A DNA stretch of 64,000 nt from Microvirga sp. SRT01 (GTDB lineage Bacteria; Pseudomonadota; Alphaproteobacteria; Sphingomonadales; Sphingomonadaceae). Shown piece by piece: positions 18,195-30,103 of the stretch. How positions within the stretch are numbered: position 1 is the stretch's first letter; every line of letters begins with the position of its first letter. The stretch spans positions 372,001 through 436,000 of the forward strand of contig JAGSNX010000003.1 of the NCBI GenBank assembly GCA_018139225.1, read 5' to 3'. The translations under genes were made by a program, and so were the position numbers. A model generated the notes under the pieces. It was not told the DNA's origin. It worked only from the letters and a program-made list of their open reading frames with translations, and made no database searches.

Positions 18195-18782
18195 TCAGGC
18201 GTAGCGGACCGTCGTCCGTACCGCCGCGCGACGGCGCATCGCTCCGCCGACGAGCCCGAACCCCGCGATCATCAGCGCCCAGCTTGCGGGTTCCGGCACC
18301 GCGCCCGCGGCGGTCGTCGCGGTGATCGCCGTATCCGCGACATTCTCGAACCCGATGCTGTTGAGGATGTTGTCGGTGGAATAGGCGAAGCCATAGAAGG
18401 TGCCGGCCCCCGTCACCGCGCGCAGGCCGATGAAGTTGCCGCCATTGCTGAAGCGGATGACCGTCTGGTCGGCGAACGCGCCGTAATTCTGCGTCGGCCC
18501 GAACGTCACCGGCCCACCGCGACCGTCGGCGAAGTTGGTCGTCGGTTGACCGAAGATCGTGTTCACCTCGCCGCCGTTCGCGGTGCTGATCGTGACCGGC
18601 CCGGAGAATAGCTGGCCATTATACCCGAAGGTGAAGCTGCTGCCCTGATAGGTGAAGGTATAGGGCGATGCGGCAAGGTCCGCGCCGATGCTGGTAATGA
18701 CCGGCGTGGCCGATGCGGAACTCGCGAGCGCGAGGATCGAGGTGGCGGCGGCGAGCAGGATCGCGTGCGACGTGATACGCAT
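18195..18782 (-). CDS. PEPxxWA-CTERM sorting domain protein
   Basis: A 195-residue exported protein. Residues 1-24 are a signal peptide (AILLAAATSILALASSASA). The C-terminus is VPEPASWALMIAGFGLVGGAMRRR: a PEPxxWA motif, a membrane segment and an arginine cluster, the signature of substrates processed by an exosortase and anchored or released at the outer surface. The middle is serine-, glycine- and threonine-rich without a recognised domain. ATG 18782 follows AAGGGAA on the coding strand. The C-terminus closely resembles that of the prophage-region protein at 52814. Confidence 0.85.
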   Translation of the reverse strand: MRITSHAILLAAATSILALASSASATPVITSIGADLAASPYTFTYQGSSFTFGYNGQLFSGPVTISTANGGEVNTIFGQPTTNFADGRGGPVTFGPTQNYGAFADQTVIRFSNGGNFIGLRAVTGAGTFYGFAYSTDNILNSIGFENVADTAITATTAAGAVPEPASWALMIAGFGLVGGAMRRRAAVRTTVRYA

Positions 18783-18937
18783 GGTGGGAATTCCCTTTGC
18801 GGGTCGGGCGCCATCCGCGCGCAACCTCAAAAGGGTTAACGCCATGTTAACGAAGGGGTTCGTCCGATTTCTTGAGTATTTTCCAAGATTGTGTCCCGAA
18901 GTGGGACGGAGGAGTCGAACCGATGTGGAGGTTCGCG

Positions 18938-19330
18938 TCAATAGCAGATCGCCGGACCGCCGTTCGGGCCCGCCGACTTCGCGCACAGGAGGATCGGCTT
19001 CGTCTCGATCAGCTTCAGCGACCGGACCATCTTTTCGGTCGAAGTCTTGTATTTGATGAAGTGCGGCGCCTTCAGATGCGCCTCATACGCGGCGCGGCTG
19101 GCATAGACCTCCAGCAGGCGTACATGCGTCGGCCGATCCGCAAGCGCGACCGAATGCAGCATCAGCACGCCCGGCTCCAGCCGCACCGATGCCTCCTGCT
19201 CCTCCGCCAAAATCGTCGTATATGCGTCAATCTGCGCCGGATCGATCTCCAGTTCGGCAATGCGGACCATTGGCGTGCTCTCGGTTGGAACCGCTGCGGT
19301 GACCGCCATTGCCAGAACCATGCTCAACAT
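18938..19330 (-). CDS. antibiotic biosynthesis monooxygenase (ABM)-like exported protein
   Basis: A 130-residue protein with a short N-terminal hydrophobic signal (MLSMVLAMAVTAAVPT) and an ABM ferredoxin-like domain: RIAELEIDPAQIDAYTTILAEE opens it and RLLEVYASRAAYEAHLKAPHFIKY is the usual C-terminal half. Such domains are small quinol or polyketide oxygenases; export to the periplasm is inferred from the signal only. Confidence 0.8.
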   Translation of the reverse strand: MLSMVLAMAVTAAVPTESTPMVRIAELEIDPAQIDAYTTILAEEQEASVRLEPGVLMLHSVALADRPTHVRLLEVYASRAAYEAHLKAPHFIKYKTSTEKMVRSLKLIETKPILLCAKSAGPNGGPAICY

Positions 19331-19358
19331 CGCGTCATCCCTTATGTCGTGAAGCGGC

Positions 19359-20105
19359 TCACGCGTAAGCGCGCCAGAAGAACACCGCCGTCGTCGCCGC
19401 GGTGACGAGAATCGTCCACCACCGCACGACCCCGTCTGGCAGCCGCTTGCCCAGATGCGCCCCCAGCCAGCCGCCGACCAGGCCGCCCGCGATCATCGGC
19501 GCGCAGGCGTCCCAGCGGATCAGCCCGCTCAGCATGAACACCAACGCCGCGGCGAAGTTCGCCGTCGTCAGCATCAGCGTGCGCGGCGCGAACATCGTCC
19601 GCGGCGTCTCGCCCGCCAATAATCCATAGGTTGCGGTCGTCATGATCCCGACGCCGCCGCCGAAATACCCGCCATAGGTGCCGAGCAACGCCTGCGCGAC
19701 GAACAGCGTCGTGCGCCCGATCGTCACGCGCTGGCGCAACCAGTCCGACAGGCGCGCGCCGAACGCGATCGCCAGGAATGCGATCAGCAGCAGCCACGGC
19801 ACGATCACGTCGAACGCGGCGGCGGGCGTCGCCACCAGCAACGCGCTGCCCGTCAGCCCGGCGGCGAAGGTGATGCCCGCCAGCATCCGCACCGACACGC
19901 CTCCGACCGGCCGCAATTCATCGCGGAACGTCCACGCGCTCGCCGCCGCACCCGGCATCAGCGCTAGGTTCGACGTGGCGTTGGCGATGTTGGCGGGCGT
20001 GCCGATCGCCAGCAGCGCGGGCATCGTCGCGAAGGTGCCGCCCCCCGCCAGCGCGTTCATCGCCCCGCCGACCACGCCCGCCCCGGCGGCGAGCGCGATC
20101 GTCAT
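19359..20105 (-). CDS. TauE/SafE-family sulfite/organosulfonate exporter
   Basis: A 248-residue membrane protein with about eight hydrophobic segments. AAGAGVVGGAMNALAGGGTF near the N-terminus and the second half QALLGTYGGYFGGGVGIMTTATY are the duplicated TauE signature. ATG 20105 lies just beyond the rlmN stop; a TTG at 20117 would overlap rlmN. Substrate cannot be read from sequence. Confidence 0.87.
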   Translation of the reverse strand: MTIALAAGAGVVGGAMNALAGGGTFATMPALLAIGTPANIANATSNLALMPGAAASAWTFRDELRPVGGVSVRMLAGITFAAGLTGSALLVATPAAAFDVIVPWLLLIAFLAIAFGARLSDWLRQRVTIGRTTLFVAQALLGTYGGYFGGGVGIMTTATYGLLAGETPRTMFAPRTLMLTTANFAAALVFMLSGLIRWDACAPMIAGGLVGGWLGAHLGKRLPDGVVRWWTILVTAATTAVFFWRAYA

Positions 20106-20109
20106 GACG

Positions 20110-21339
20110 TCAAGCAAGCGCGGCGGCTTCGATCGTCTCGTCCGCAGCGGCCTCTGCCGCTTCGCGATCCAGCTGTGCGCGGCTCTTCTTCTCGGCGGCG
20201 GTCTTCAACTGGCCGCAGGCGGCGTCGATGTCGCGCCCGCGCGGCGTGCGGACGGGGGCGGAGATACCGCCGCCGAACACGATGTCGGAGAACGCGCGGA
20301 TCCGCTCCGGCGTGGAGCATTCATATTCCGCGCCCGGCCACGGGTTGAACGGGATCAGGTTGACCTTCGCCGGCAGGTCGTAATGGCGCAGCAGCCGGAC
20401 CAGCTCGCGCGCGTCCGCGTCGCTGTCGTTCTTGTCCTTCAGCATGACGTATTCGAACGTGATGCGGCGTGCATTGTTGGCGCCGGGATAGTCGGCACAC
20501 GCCTGCAACAATTGCTCGATGCCGTATTTGCGGTTGAGGGGCACGATCTCGTCGCGCACGTCCTTGGTCACCGCGTGCAGCGACACTGCGAGGTTGACGC
20601 CGATCTCCTCGCCCGCGCGCGCCATCATCGGCACCACGCCCGACGTCGACAGCGTGATCCGCCGCTTCGACAGCGCCAGTCCGTCGCCGTCCATCACCAG
20701 CTTCAGCGCGTCGCGGACATTGTCGAAATTGTACAGCGGCTCGCCCATGCCCATCATGACGATGTTGGTGAGCATCCGCCCCTCCGGCTGCGACGGCCAT
20801 TCGCCTAGCGAATCGCGCGCCAGCATCACCTGACCGACGATCTCGCCCGCGGTCAGGTTGCGGACCAGCCGCATCGTGCCGGTGTGGCAGAAGGTGCAGT
20901 TGAGCGTGCAGCCGACCTGGCTCGAAACGCACAAGGTTCCCCGATCCGCGTCGGGGATGAACACCATCTCGTAATCCTGTGCGTCCGGCGACCGCAGCAG
21001 CCATTTGCGCGTACCGTCGGTCGACACCTGCGCCTCGACCACCTCCGGCCGGCCGACGACGAAGCGTTCGGTCAACCACGGATGCTGCGCCTTGGCGATA
21101 TCCGTCATCTGCGCGAACTCGGTCGCGCCGCGATTGTACAGCCAGTGCCAGATCTGCTTCGCGCGCAGCTTCGCCTGACGCGCTTCCATGCCGGCGGCGG
21201 ACAGCGTCTCGCGCAGCTGGTCCTTGGACAGGCCGATCAGGTCGACACGACCGTCGGGACGCGGTGCCAGATTGCGCGGAACGGGCACGGGATCGATATG
21301 CCCGGGAATGGGCATGGGGGGCGACGAAGCTGTCAGCAT
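20110..21339 (-). CDS. rlmN: 23S rRNA (adenine2503-C2)-methyltransferase RlmN
   Basis: This radical SAM enzyme methylates A2503 of 23S rRNA and A37 of some tRNAs. The radical SAM cluster is CTLNCTFC, followed by [33 protein letters not shown] is the SAM-contact motif, and the late conserved cysteine lies in [13 protein letters not shown]. The length is about 409 residues; a second ATG at 21315 (MPIPGHID) is also possible since neither start has a strong ribosome-binding site. Confidence 0.95.
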   Translation of the reverse strand: MLTASSPPMPIPGHIDPVPVPRNLAPRPDGRVDLIGLSKDQLRETLSAAGMEARQAKLRAKQIWHWLYNRGATEFAQMTDIAKAQHPWLTERFVVGRPEVVEAQVSTDGTRKWLLRSPDAQDYEMVFIPDADRGTLCVSSQVGCTLNCTFCHTGTMRLVRNLTAGEIVGQVMLARDSLGEWPSQPEGRMLTNIVMMGMGEPLYNFDNVRDALKLVMDGDGLALSKRRITLSTSGVVPMMARAGEEIGVNLAVSLHAVTKDVRDEIVPLNRKYGIEQLLQACADYPGANNARRITFEYVMLKDKNDSDADARELVRLLRHYDLPAKVNLIPFNPWPGAEYECSTPERIRAFSDIVFGGGISAPVRTPRGRDIDAACGQLKTAAEKKSRAQLDREAAEAAADETIEAAALA

Positions 21340-21498
21340 CGGGCGCGTTTAGCAGAAAATCGGGGTCATCGCCACTGGTGCATCATCGTCTGGAAATCGC
21401 CAATCGTGCGCCCTGAGCCTGTCTAAGGGCAGCCCTCCACCAGCTCGGACGGTCGTGGATGGCTCGGCTCGGACGGGGGCGTTTACGGCGAAGCCGCG

Positions 21499-21969
21499 CT
21501 ACCCCGCGCACGCCAGCACGGCGGCGTCGATCGCGGTCGCGGCGCCGCTCAGCGCGTAGCTGTCGGCGAACGGACGGCCGCTCGCGCCGACCGCCTCCAC
21601 GCTCATGCTGCGGCCCGACCGAAGCGCCGCGACGATCGCGCGGTCGCTGGCGGCGTCGGCGGCCCAGGCGTCGACCGCGTTGCCGACAAGTTCGAACCGG
21701 CGCTCGCCGATCGTCAGCGTCACCGGTGCGGCGCGGCTGCGTTCGCGGCTCAACCGGACATGGAGCGAGGCGCGCAACCGCTTGGCGGGCCAGTTGCCAA
21801 CGCTGGCAAACGGTCGCCAGCGCGCTGCGCCGCCCGCGACGACGGGCTGCGCGATGGCGTAGCAGCGGTCCGGATCGCGGAATGCCGCCCAGCCTTTGTA
21901 CACACCGATCGTCTCGCGCGCCGCCGCGGGTCCCGCCACGAGCAGCAACAGCAGCGCCACCGCCTTCAT
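21499..21969 (-). CDS. exported protein, invasion-associated locus B-like
   Basis: A 156-residue protein with a signal peptide (AVALLLLLVAGPAAA). The mature part GVYKGWAAFRDPDRCYAIAQPV...LHVRLSR...VTLTIGERRFELVGN resembles small periplasmic IalB-like proteins of sphingomonads. I recognise the family pattern but not a proven function. It overlaps the upstream phosphatase gene by 4 nt. Confidence 0.7.
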   Translation of the reverse strand: MKAVALLLLLVAGPAAARETIGVYKGWAAFRDPDRCYAIAQPVVAGGAARWRPFASVGNWPAKRLRASLHVRLSRERSRAAPVTLTIGERRFELVGNAVDAWAADAASDRAIVAALRSGRSMSVEAVGASGRPFADSYALSGAATAIDAAVLACAG

Positions 21970-22592
21970 GCCGGTGCACGTCCGCTACCGCGGTGGATCA
22001 CGGTCTCGCGACCGCCAGCGATCATGACGACGGACCCTTGCGGCAGCCCCGCCGCGATCGGTGCGCCCAGTTCCGCATCGTCGGGCAGCCCCGTCATGAC
22101 GCCGCGCAGCACCCGGCTGGAGATGCCGTGCATGACGACCAGCCGGTCGCCGGGCGAGTCGCTGTCGGCCAGCCAGCCGCCGACGCGCGCCGCGATCATC
22201 GGATAGGTCTCCCCTTCCGGCGCGACGGCGAGCGCCCCATCCGCGCGCACGATCGATCCGCCGTGCTCGGCCGCGACATCCGCATAGTTGCGCCCGCCCC
22301 ATGATCCGGTGCCGATCTCCACCAGCCGGACGTCGGTGCGCGCCGCGTGCCAGTCCAGCCCCAGATGCTCGGCGACGATCGCCAGCGTCTGGAGCGCACG
22401 GCCGGTCGGCGATGCCCACAGTTCCAGCCGCGGCGACGGCCCCAGATGCGCCAGCAGCGCCGCCCCGATCGCATCCGCCTGCGCGAAGCCGGCGCGGGTC
22501 AGCGGCGTGTGCGGCGCGTCGCCCTGCAACCGGGCGGCGGCGTTGAACACGGTCTCGCCGTGGCGCGCGATGAAGTCCCGACCCTGCCGCAT
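21966..22592 (-). CDS. histidine phosphatase family protein
   Basis: A 208-residue phosphoglycerate mutase-like phosphatase. ARHGETVFNAAARLQGD carries the catalytic RHG triad near the N-terminus, ELWASPTGRALQTL is the second arginine motif, and VVMHGISSRVLRGV carries the second histidine. ATG 22592 (MRQGRDF) is preferred to one ten codons earlier. Substrate unknown; it is divergent from dnaN. Confidence 0.88.
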   Translation of the reverse strand: MRQGRDFIARHGETVFNAAARLQGDAPHTPLTRAGFAQADAIGAALLAHLGPSPRLELWASPTGRALQTLAIVAEHLGLDWHAARTDVRLVEIGTGSWGGRNYADVAAEHGGSIVRADGALAVAPEGETYPMIAARVGGWLADSDSPGDRLVVMHGISSRVLRGVMTGLPDDAELGAPIAAGLPQGSVVMIAGGRETVIHRGSGRAPA

Positions 22593-22873
22593 CCTCCTGC
22601 TTTCCGGCGGCGATGCGCGCAATGCAACGGCTTTCGGCGGCTGGGCGCTGTCCTACAGCCGGACGGATGCGGTATGACGGGCGATGAGCCGTGCCGCCGT
22701 CCCGGCTGCGTGCGATCCCGCGATCTTCGGGACCTTCGTGGCCGGGTCGGCGCGTCGGGGCGCGGGTAACCGCATATTTCCAGCGTCCCGATCGCGACTC
22801 CCACCTTGCCCAAGCCGATGTTTCGGCTAGGACTGACCGTCATTTCGGCCGGAAGCGGGCCCGGGGGATCATG

Positions 22874-23992
22874 ATGAAGGCGACGATCGAACGCGCGACG
22901 CTCCTGAAGGGGCTGAGCCATGTCCAGTCCGTGGTGGAGCGGCGCAACACCATACCCATCCTCTCCAACGTCCTGCTCGAAGCGACGGCGGAGGGCGTGC
23001 TGAAGATGATGGCGACCGACCTCGATCTTCAGATCAACGAGTCGGTGCAGGCCGCCGTCGACCAGCCGGGCGCGACGACCGTGTCCGCGCACACGCTGTT
23101 CGACATCGCGCGCAAGCTGCCCGAGGGCAGTCAGGTGTCGCTGTCCGCGGCCGAGGGGCGGATGACGATCGTCGCCGGTCGCGCCCGCTTTTCGCTCGGC
23201 ACGCTGCCGCGTGACGATTTCCCGGTGATCGCCGAGGGCGAGCTGCCGACGCAGTTCGAACTGCCGGCCGAGACGCTGAAGCAGATCATCGACAAGACCC
23301 GCTTCGCGATCTCCACGGAGGAGACGCGCTATTACCTGAACGGCATCTTCCTGCACGTCGCGGGCGGCGACGGGTCGGAGCCGGTGCTGAAGGCGGCGGC
23401 GACCGACGGCCATCGGCTGGCGCGCGTCACGCTGCCGCGCCCCGAGGGTGCGGAGAACATGCCCGACGTGATCGTGCCGCGCAAATGCGTGGCCGAGCTG
23501 CGCAAGCTGCTCGACGAGGTCGACGGCTCGGTCGGCGTGTCGCTGTCCGGCACCAAGATCCGCTTCGATCTCGGCCGCGCGCTGCTGACGTCGAAACTGA
23601 TCGACGGCACCTTCCCCGATTACTCGCGCGTCATCCCGACCGGCAACGACAAGATCCTGAAGCTCGATCCGAAGAGCTTCATGCAGGGCGTCGACCGCGT
23701 CTCCACGATCGCGACGGAGAAAACCCGCGCGGTGAAGATGGCGCTCGACCGCGACAAGATCACGCTCTCGGTGACCAGCCCCGAAAACGGCACCGCCGCG
23801 GAGGAAGTCCCCGGCGACTATATCGCCGCGCCGTTCGAGATCGGCTTCAACAGCCGTTATCTGATGGACATCCTCGGCCAGATCGACGGCGATCTGGTCG
23901 AAGTGCATCTGGCGGACGCCGCCGCCCCCACGCTGATCCGCGAGAACGACAAGAGCCCGGCGCTCTACGTGCTGATGCCGATGCGGGTATGA
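22874..23992 (+). CDS. dnaN: DNA polymerase III beta subunit (sliding clamp)
   Basis: DnaN is the ring-shaped clamp that keeps polymerase III on DNA. The start MKATIERATLLKGLSHVQSV, the SNVLLEA stretch and the C-terminus LYVLMPMRV are diagnostic. Two adjacent ATGs exist at 22871 and 22874; GGGGG at 22863-22867 is better spaced for the second. In the usual order recF would follow directly, but here a toxin-antitoxin pair stands between them. Confidence 0.96.
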   Translation: MKATIERATLLKGLSHVQSVVERRNTIPILSNVLLEATAEGVLKMMATDLDLQINESVQAAVDQPGATTVSAHTLFDIARKLPEGSQVSLSAAEGRMTIVAGRARFSLGTLPRDDFPVIAEGELPTQFELPAETLKQIIDKTRFAISTEETRYYLNGIFLHVAGGDGSEPVLKAAATDGHRLARVTLPRPEGAENMPDVIVPRKCVAELRKLLDEVDGSVGVSLSGTKIRFDLGRALLTSKLIDGTFPDYSRVIPTGNDKILKLDPKSFMQGVDRVSTIATEKTRAVKMALDRDKITLSVTSPENGTAAEEVPGDYIAAPFEIGFNSRYLMDILGQIDGDLVEVHLADAAAPTLIRENDKSPALYVLMPMRV

Positions 23993-24040
23993 TTGCGGTG
24001 TCGAGCCTCCGCGCATAGATTGCGCGCGGAGGCGACGGCT

Positions 24041-24283
24041 ATGGATGCTTACACAATCCGCGACGCGGCGGAGCAATTCGGCGATCTGATCGGACGAGCG
24101 GAGGCGGGCGAAAGCATCGAGATCGCGCGAGACGGACATGTCGTTGCCCGGCTCGTCCCCGCATCGGAGCAGGGGGCCGCGGGTAAAAGATTCGATCTTT
24201 CAGCGTATTTCGAATCGATCAAGGACTTGCCCGTCGATCCCATCGACAGCGTGGCCGAGATGCGGCGGCAGGCCCGCTACTAG
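24041..24283 (+). CDS. Phd/YefM-type antitoxin
   Basis: An 80-residue protein starting AYTIRDAAEQFGDLIGRAEAGESIEIARDGHVVARLVP, the standard Phd/YefM fold (residues 1-50) that binds operator DNA, with a C-terminal part (FDLSAYFESIKDLPVDP) that would wrap the toxin. GGAGG at 24028-24032 precedes the ATG. Its TAG overlaps the GTG of the PIN toxin by one base. Confidence 0.88.
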   Translation: MDAYTIRDAAEQFGDLIGRAEAGESIEIARDGHVVARLVPASEQGAAGKRFDLSAYFESIKDLPVDPIDSVAEMRRQARY

Positions 24284-24708
24284 TGATTTATTGCGATACG
24301 TCGCTCCTTGTCGCGGCGCTGACCAGCGAAGCGCATTCTGCGATCGCGCGATCCTGGCTGTTGGCGCAGGATCGCGGCGCTTTGGCCATCAGCGACTGGA
24401 CCCTGACGGAATTCAGCAGTGCGATCGCGATGAAGTTTCGCCGAGGAGCAATCGACCGTGTTTTCAGGGACATCGTCGAGCACGCCTGGACGAACTTGCG
24501 AGCTGATTTCGCTCTGATCCCGCTAGGGGCGAAGGATTTCCTCGCTGCTGCGGATCTTGTGGATGCTGGACCGAAAGGATTAAGGGCCGGGGACGCGCTC
24601 CATATGGCTGCCGTTCTGAACGCCCGGTGCGATCTGGCGACGTTCGACATCGACTTTGCGGCTGCCGCCACGTCTCTCGGCGTCCCGGTCCATCCCGCCC
24701 GATCTTGA
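24283..24708 (+). CDS. vapC: VapC-family PIN-domain toxin
   Basis: A 141-residue PIN ribonuclease. The acidic residues D5 (YCDTSLLV), E43 (LTEFSSA), D104 (AGDALHMAA) and D122/D124 (TFDIDFA) form the metal site. Overlapping starts and stops link it to the antitoxin upstream and to recF downstream (TTG of recF overlaps its TGA by 4 nt). Members of this group cleave tRNA or rRNA; the target here is unknown. Confidence 0.9.
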   Translation: MIYCDTSLLVAALTSEAHSAIARSWLLAQDRGALAISDWTLTEFSSAIAMKFRRGAIDRVFRDIVEHAWTNLRADFALIPLGAKDFLAAADLVDAGPKGLRAGDALHMAAVLNARCDLATFDIDFAAAATSLGVPVHPARS

Positions 24709-25751
24709 TCGCCCGCCTCACCCTCACCGATTTCCGTAATCACGCCGCGTTGACGCTGTCGCCCGGTGCGGGGTTCGTGGTGCTGACGGGGGAGAACGGT
24801 GCGGGCAAGACCAACGTGCTGGAGGCGGTGTCGCTGCTCGCTCCCGGCCGCGGACTGCGCCGTGCGAGCCTGTCGGCGATGGCGCGGCAGGACGGTGCGG
24901 GCGGGTTCGGCGTCGCCGCGACGGTGGCCGGCGATGTCGAGATCGCGACCGGTACGCTCGCCTCCGCACCGGAGCGCCGCGTCGTGCGCGTGCAGGGCGC
25001 GACCGCCGCAGCGACCACGCTGCCGGAATGGCTGACCGTTCTGTGGCTGACCCCCGCCACCGATCGGCTGTTCGTGGAGCCGGCGGGGGAGCGCCGCCGT
25101 TTCCTCGACCGACTGACGCTGGCTCTGTCGCCCGGCCATGCCGTCCATGCCACCCGCTACGAAGCCGCGATGCGCGAGCGCAACCGGCTGTTCGCCGACG
25201 AGCGTCCTGCCGACCCGAGCTGGCTGGATGCGCTGGAGGCGCGGATGGTCGAGCATGGCGCCGCGCTGGACGCCGCCCGCGTCGCGACCGTCACGCTGCT
25301 GGCGGAGCGGCTGGCGACCGCGCCCCTCGGACCGTTTGCGCGCGCCGGGCTGGCGCTGGAGGGGGAGGCGGTGGAACCGGACGCGTTTCAGCGCGCGCTG
25401 GCGCTCGGGCGGCGGCGCGATGCGGCGGCGGGGCGGACTCTCTCCGGCCCACACCGCGCCGACCTCGCCGTGACGCACCTCGACAAGGGGCAGGCGGCGG
25501 CGCTGGCATCGACGGGCGAGCAGAAGGCGTTGTTACTCGGCATCGTATTGGCGCATGCCGAGCTGGTGGCGGAACGGACCGGGCGCGCGCCGATGCTGCT
25601 GCTGGACGAGGTCGCTGCGCATCTCGATCCGCTCCGCCGCGCCGCGCTGTTCGACCGGCTGGCGGGCCGTGGACAGACCTGGATGACGGGCACCGAGCCT
25701 GCATTGTTCGACGCGATCGGTGCGGAGGCGACCCGCGTGGCGCTCGGCTGA
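24705..25751 (+). CDS. recF: DNA replication and repair protein RecF
   Basis: RecF, with RecO and RecR, loads RecA at single-strand gaps. The N-terminus [17 protein letters not shown] and Walker A GENGAGKT (about residues 29-36) are typical; [17 protein letters not shown] is the ABC-type signature and [14 protein letters not shown] the Walker B. The start is TTG 24705, overlapping the VapC stop by 4 nt. The protein has 348 residues, of normal length. Confidence 0.94.
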   Translation: MIARLTLTDFRNHAALTLSPGAGFVVLTGENGAGKTNVLEAVSLLAPGRGLRRASLSAMARQDGAGGFGVAATVAGDVEIATGTLASAPERRVVRVQGATAAATTLPEWLTVLWLTPATDRLFVEPAGERRRFLDRLTLALSPGHAVHATRYEAAMRERNRLFADERPADPSWLDALEARMVEHGAALDAARVATVTLLAERLATAPLGPFARAGLALEGEAVEPDAFQRALALGRRRDAAAGRTLSGPHRADLAVTHLDKGQAAALASTGEQKALLLGIVLAHAELVAERTGRAPMLLLDEVAAHLDPLRRAALFDRLAGRGQTWMTGTEPALFDAIGAEATRVALG

Positions 25752-28364
<2,613 letters not shown>

Positions 28365-28369
28365 AGCCC

Positions 28370-28590
28370 TGTTGCTCCCTTCCCTTCAGGGAGGAGTGGG
28401 GCTTTGCCGCGAGCAACACAACCGATGCTCCGCCCACCCCCGGTGACTGAAGGGGAGGAAGCAGGCGGGGTACCCGTATCGCCCTTGCTGTCATGCCGGA
28501 CGGGTCACCACGGCCGCGGGGTCGGGCACTAACCGCCCGTCCGGTTCGCGGGACAGTGGATACCGGGACGAGCCCGGCATGACGATGGAA
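28370..28590. repeat. inverted repeats downstream of gyrB
   Basis: The gap after gyrB contains two nested inverted repeats. One pairs TTGCTCCCTTCCCTTCAG (28370-28387) with the reverse complement of CTGAAGGGGAGGAAGCAGG (about 28447-28465). The other pairs GTCATGCCGG (about 28491) with CCGGCATGAC (about 28575-28584). They look like palindromic intergenic elements; no gene is seen. Confidence 0.5.
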
Positions 28591-28619
28591 TGGCTGCGCG
28601 TCAGCAACAGGCGGACCGC

Positions 28620-29654
28620 CTAGCCCATCGCCGCCGTCAACGTCGCGCGGACGCCCGCATAGCCGGGGTCGTACTCGACCGCCGCGTGCAGGCTCTGCGC
28701 CATCGCCCGGATCAGCTTCGTGCCGAGCCCGGTACCCTTCGGCGCGGCATCGGCGGGCAAGCCGCAGCCATCGTCCTCCACCGCCAGCGTGAAGCGGTCC
28801 TCGCCGTCGCGGGTCAGCGCGACCCGGACTTCGCCGGCGGTGTCAGGGCCGTACGCATATTTGCAGGCGTTCGTGACCAGTTCCGTCACGATCACGCCGA
28901 GCGATACCGCGCGATCGGTCGGCAGGCGGATCGGCTCGACCGCGAGGCTGAGCGCGCGCGGTGCGGAGTCGGTCGACCATGTCTCCGCCAGCTCGTCGAC
29001 CAGCGCGGTCAGGTAATCCTGCATGTCCACGCCCTCGACATCGTTCGAGGTGTAGAGGCGGCGATGCACCTGCCCGATCGCGCGGATGCGGCGCTGCGTA
29101 TCCTCGAGCGCATCGCGCGCGCCCGGATCGGTCAGCGCACCCGCCTGCAACCCGACCATCGCCGACACGAGTTGCAGCGAATTGGCGACGCGGTGGTTCA
29201 CCTCCACCAGCAGTGCCTCCAGCCGGGCATTGCTGGCGCGCAGTTCGTCCTCGGCCGCCTTCTTGCCACGCTCCAGCCGATCGCGGGCCAGCACCTGTTC
29301 GAACGCGGCGGCGAGCAGGTCGAAGAAGTCGTCGCCGACCGTCTTCACCACATAGTCGGCCGCGCCCGCCTTCAGCGCAGCGACGGCGATGCGGCCCTCT
29401 TCCGATCCGGTGACGTAGACGACCGGCGGCGAGCCGGCGATCTTGCGCAGCCGCTCCAGCGTCTCGATGCCGTCCATGCCGGGCATGTAATGGTCGACCG
29501 CGATCAGGTCGAACTGGCCCTCGCCCGCCAGCGCGATCCCGGCTTCTCCGCCGTCCGCCGTCGTCACGTGATAGCCGCGCCGTTCCAGCGCGCGCGTCGC
29601 CAGCCGGCGCAATCCGGCATCGTCGTCGATGAACAGGATGCGCGGCGGCGTCAC
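28620..29654 (-). CDS. response regulator fused to HWE/HisKA_2-type histidine kinase
   Basis: A 344-residue protein. Residues 1-120 are a receiver domain (ILFIDDDAGLRRLA, phospho-Asp in VDHYMPG, Lys in YVVKTV). Residues about 150-340 are a kinase of the HisKA_2 group: EVNHRVANSLQLVSAMVGLQ carries the phosphorylated His, and EDDGCGLP and GTGLGTKLI are ATP-binding boxes. Such kinases often feed the general stress response of alphaproteobacteria. It overlaps the upstream response regulator by 4 nt. Confidence 0.87.
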   Translation of the reverse strand: MTPPRILFIDDDAGLRRLATRALERRGYHVTTADGGEAGIALAGEGQFDLIAVDHYMPGMDGIETLERLRKIAGSPPVVYVTGSEEGRIAVAALKAGAADYVVKTVGDDFFDLLAAAFEQVLARDRLERGKKAAEDELRASNARLEALLVEVNHRVANSLQLVSAMVGLQAGALTDPGARDALEDTQRRIRAIGQVHRRLYTSNDVEGVDMQDYLTALVDELAETWSTDSAPRALSLAVEPIRLPTDRAVSLGVIVTELVTNACKYAYGPDTAGEVRVALTRDGEDRFTLAVEDDGCGLPADAAPKGTGLGTKLIRAMAQSLHAAVEYDPGYAGVRATLTAAMG

Positions 29655-30103
29655 TCGACCTCGGGCACCTGGATTACCGACAGGAACAGGCCGAGCTGGC
29701 GGATCGCCTGTGCGAAGCTTTCATAGTTCACCGGTTTGGTGATGTAGACGTTGCAGCCCAGATCGTAGCAGCGCTGGATTTCGACCTTGTCGTCGGTGGT
29801 GGTCAGCACGACGACGGGGGCGCGGCGGAGCGGGCTGTCCTCGGCCTTGATGCGCGTCAGGATGTCGGTGCCGCTCATGTCTGGCAGGTTCAGGTCGAGC
29901 AGGACGAGCGCGGGGCCGTTCTTGGCCGGGCCGTCCACATCCTCGAACAAATGGCGCAGCGCGGTGCCGCCGTCGGTGAAATGGCGGATGGGGTTGTTGA
30001 TGCCCGCGCGGCGGATGTTCTTTTCGATCAGACGGGCATGGCCCTCGTCGTCCTCGATCATCACGATGCCGACGGGGCGGTGGGGTTGGCCGTGAGCGTT
30101 CAT
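29651..30103 (-). CDS. single-domain response regulator
   Basis: A 150-residue receiver of the Rcp1-like group often paired with phytochrome-type kinases. IVMIEDDEGHARLIEKNIRRAG opens it, phospho-Asp70 lies in VLLDLNLPD, and TKPVNYESFAQAI carries the conserved Lys. ATG 30103 overlaps the stop of the histidine kinase gene by 4 nt. The protein has no output domain, so it probably works by phosphotransfer or binding. Confidence 0.88.
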   Translation of the reverse strand: MNAHGQPHRPVGIVMIEDDEGHARLIEKNIRRAGINNPIRHFTDGGTALRHLFEDVDGPAKNGPALVLLDLNLPDMSGTDILTRIKAEDSPLRRAPVVVLTTTDDKVEIQRCYDLGCNVYITKPVNYESFAQAIRQLGLFLSVIQVPEVE

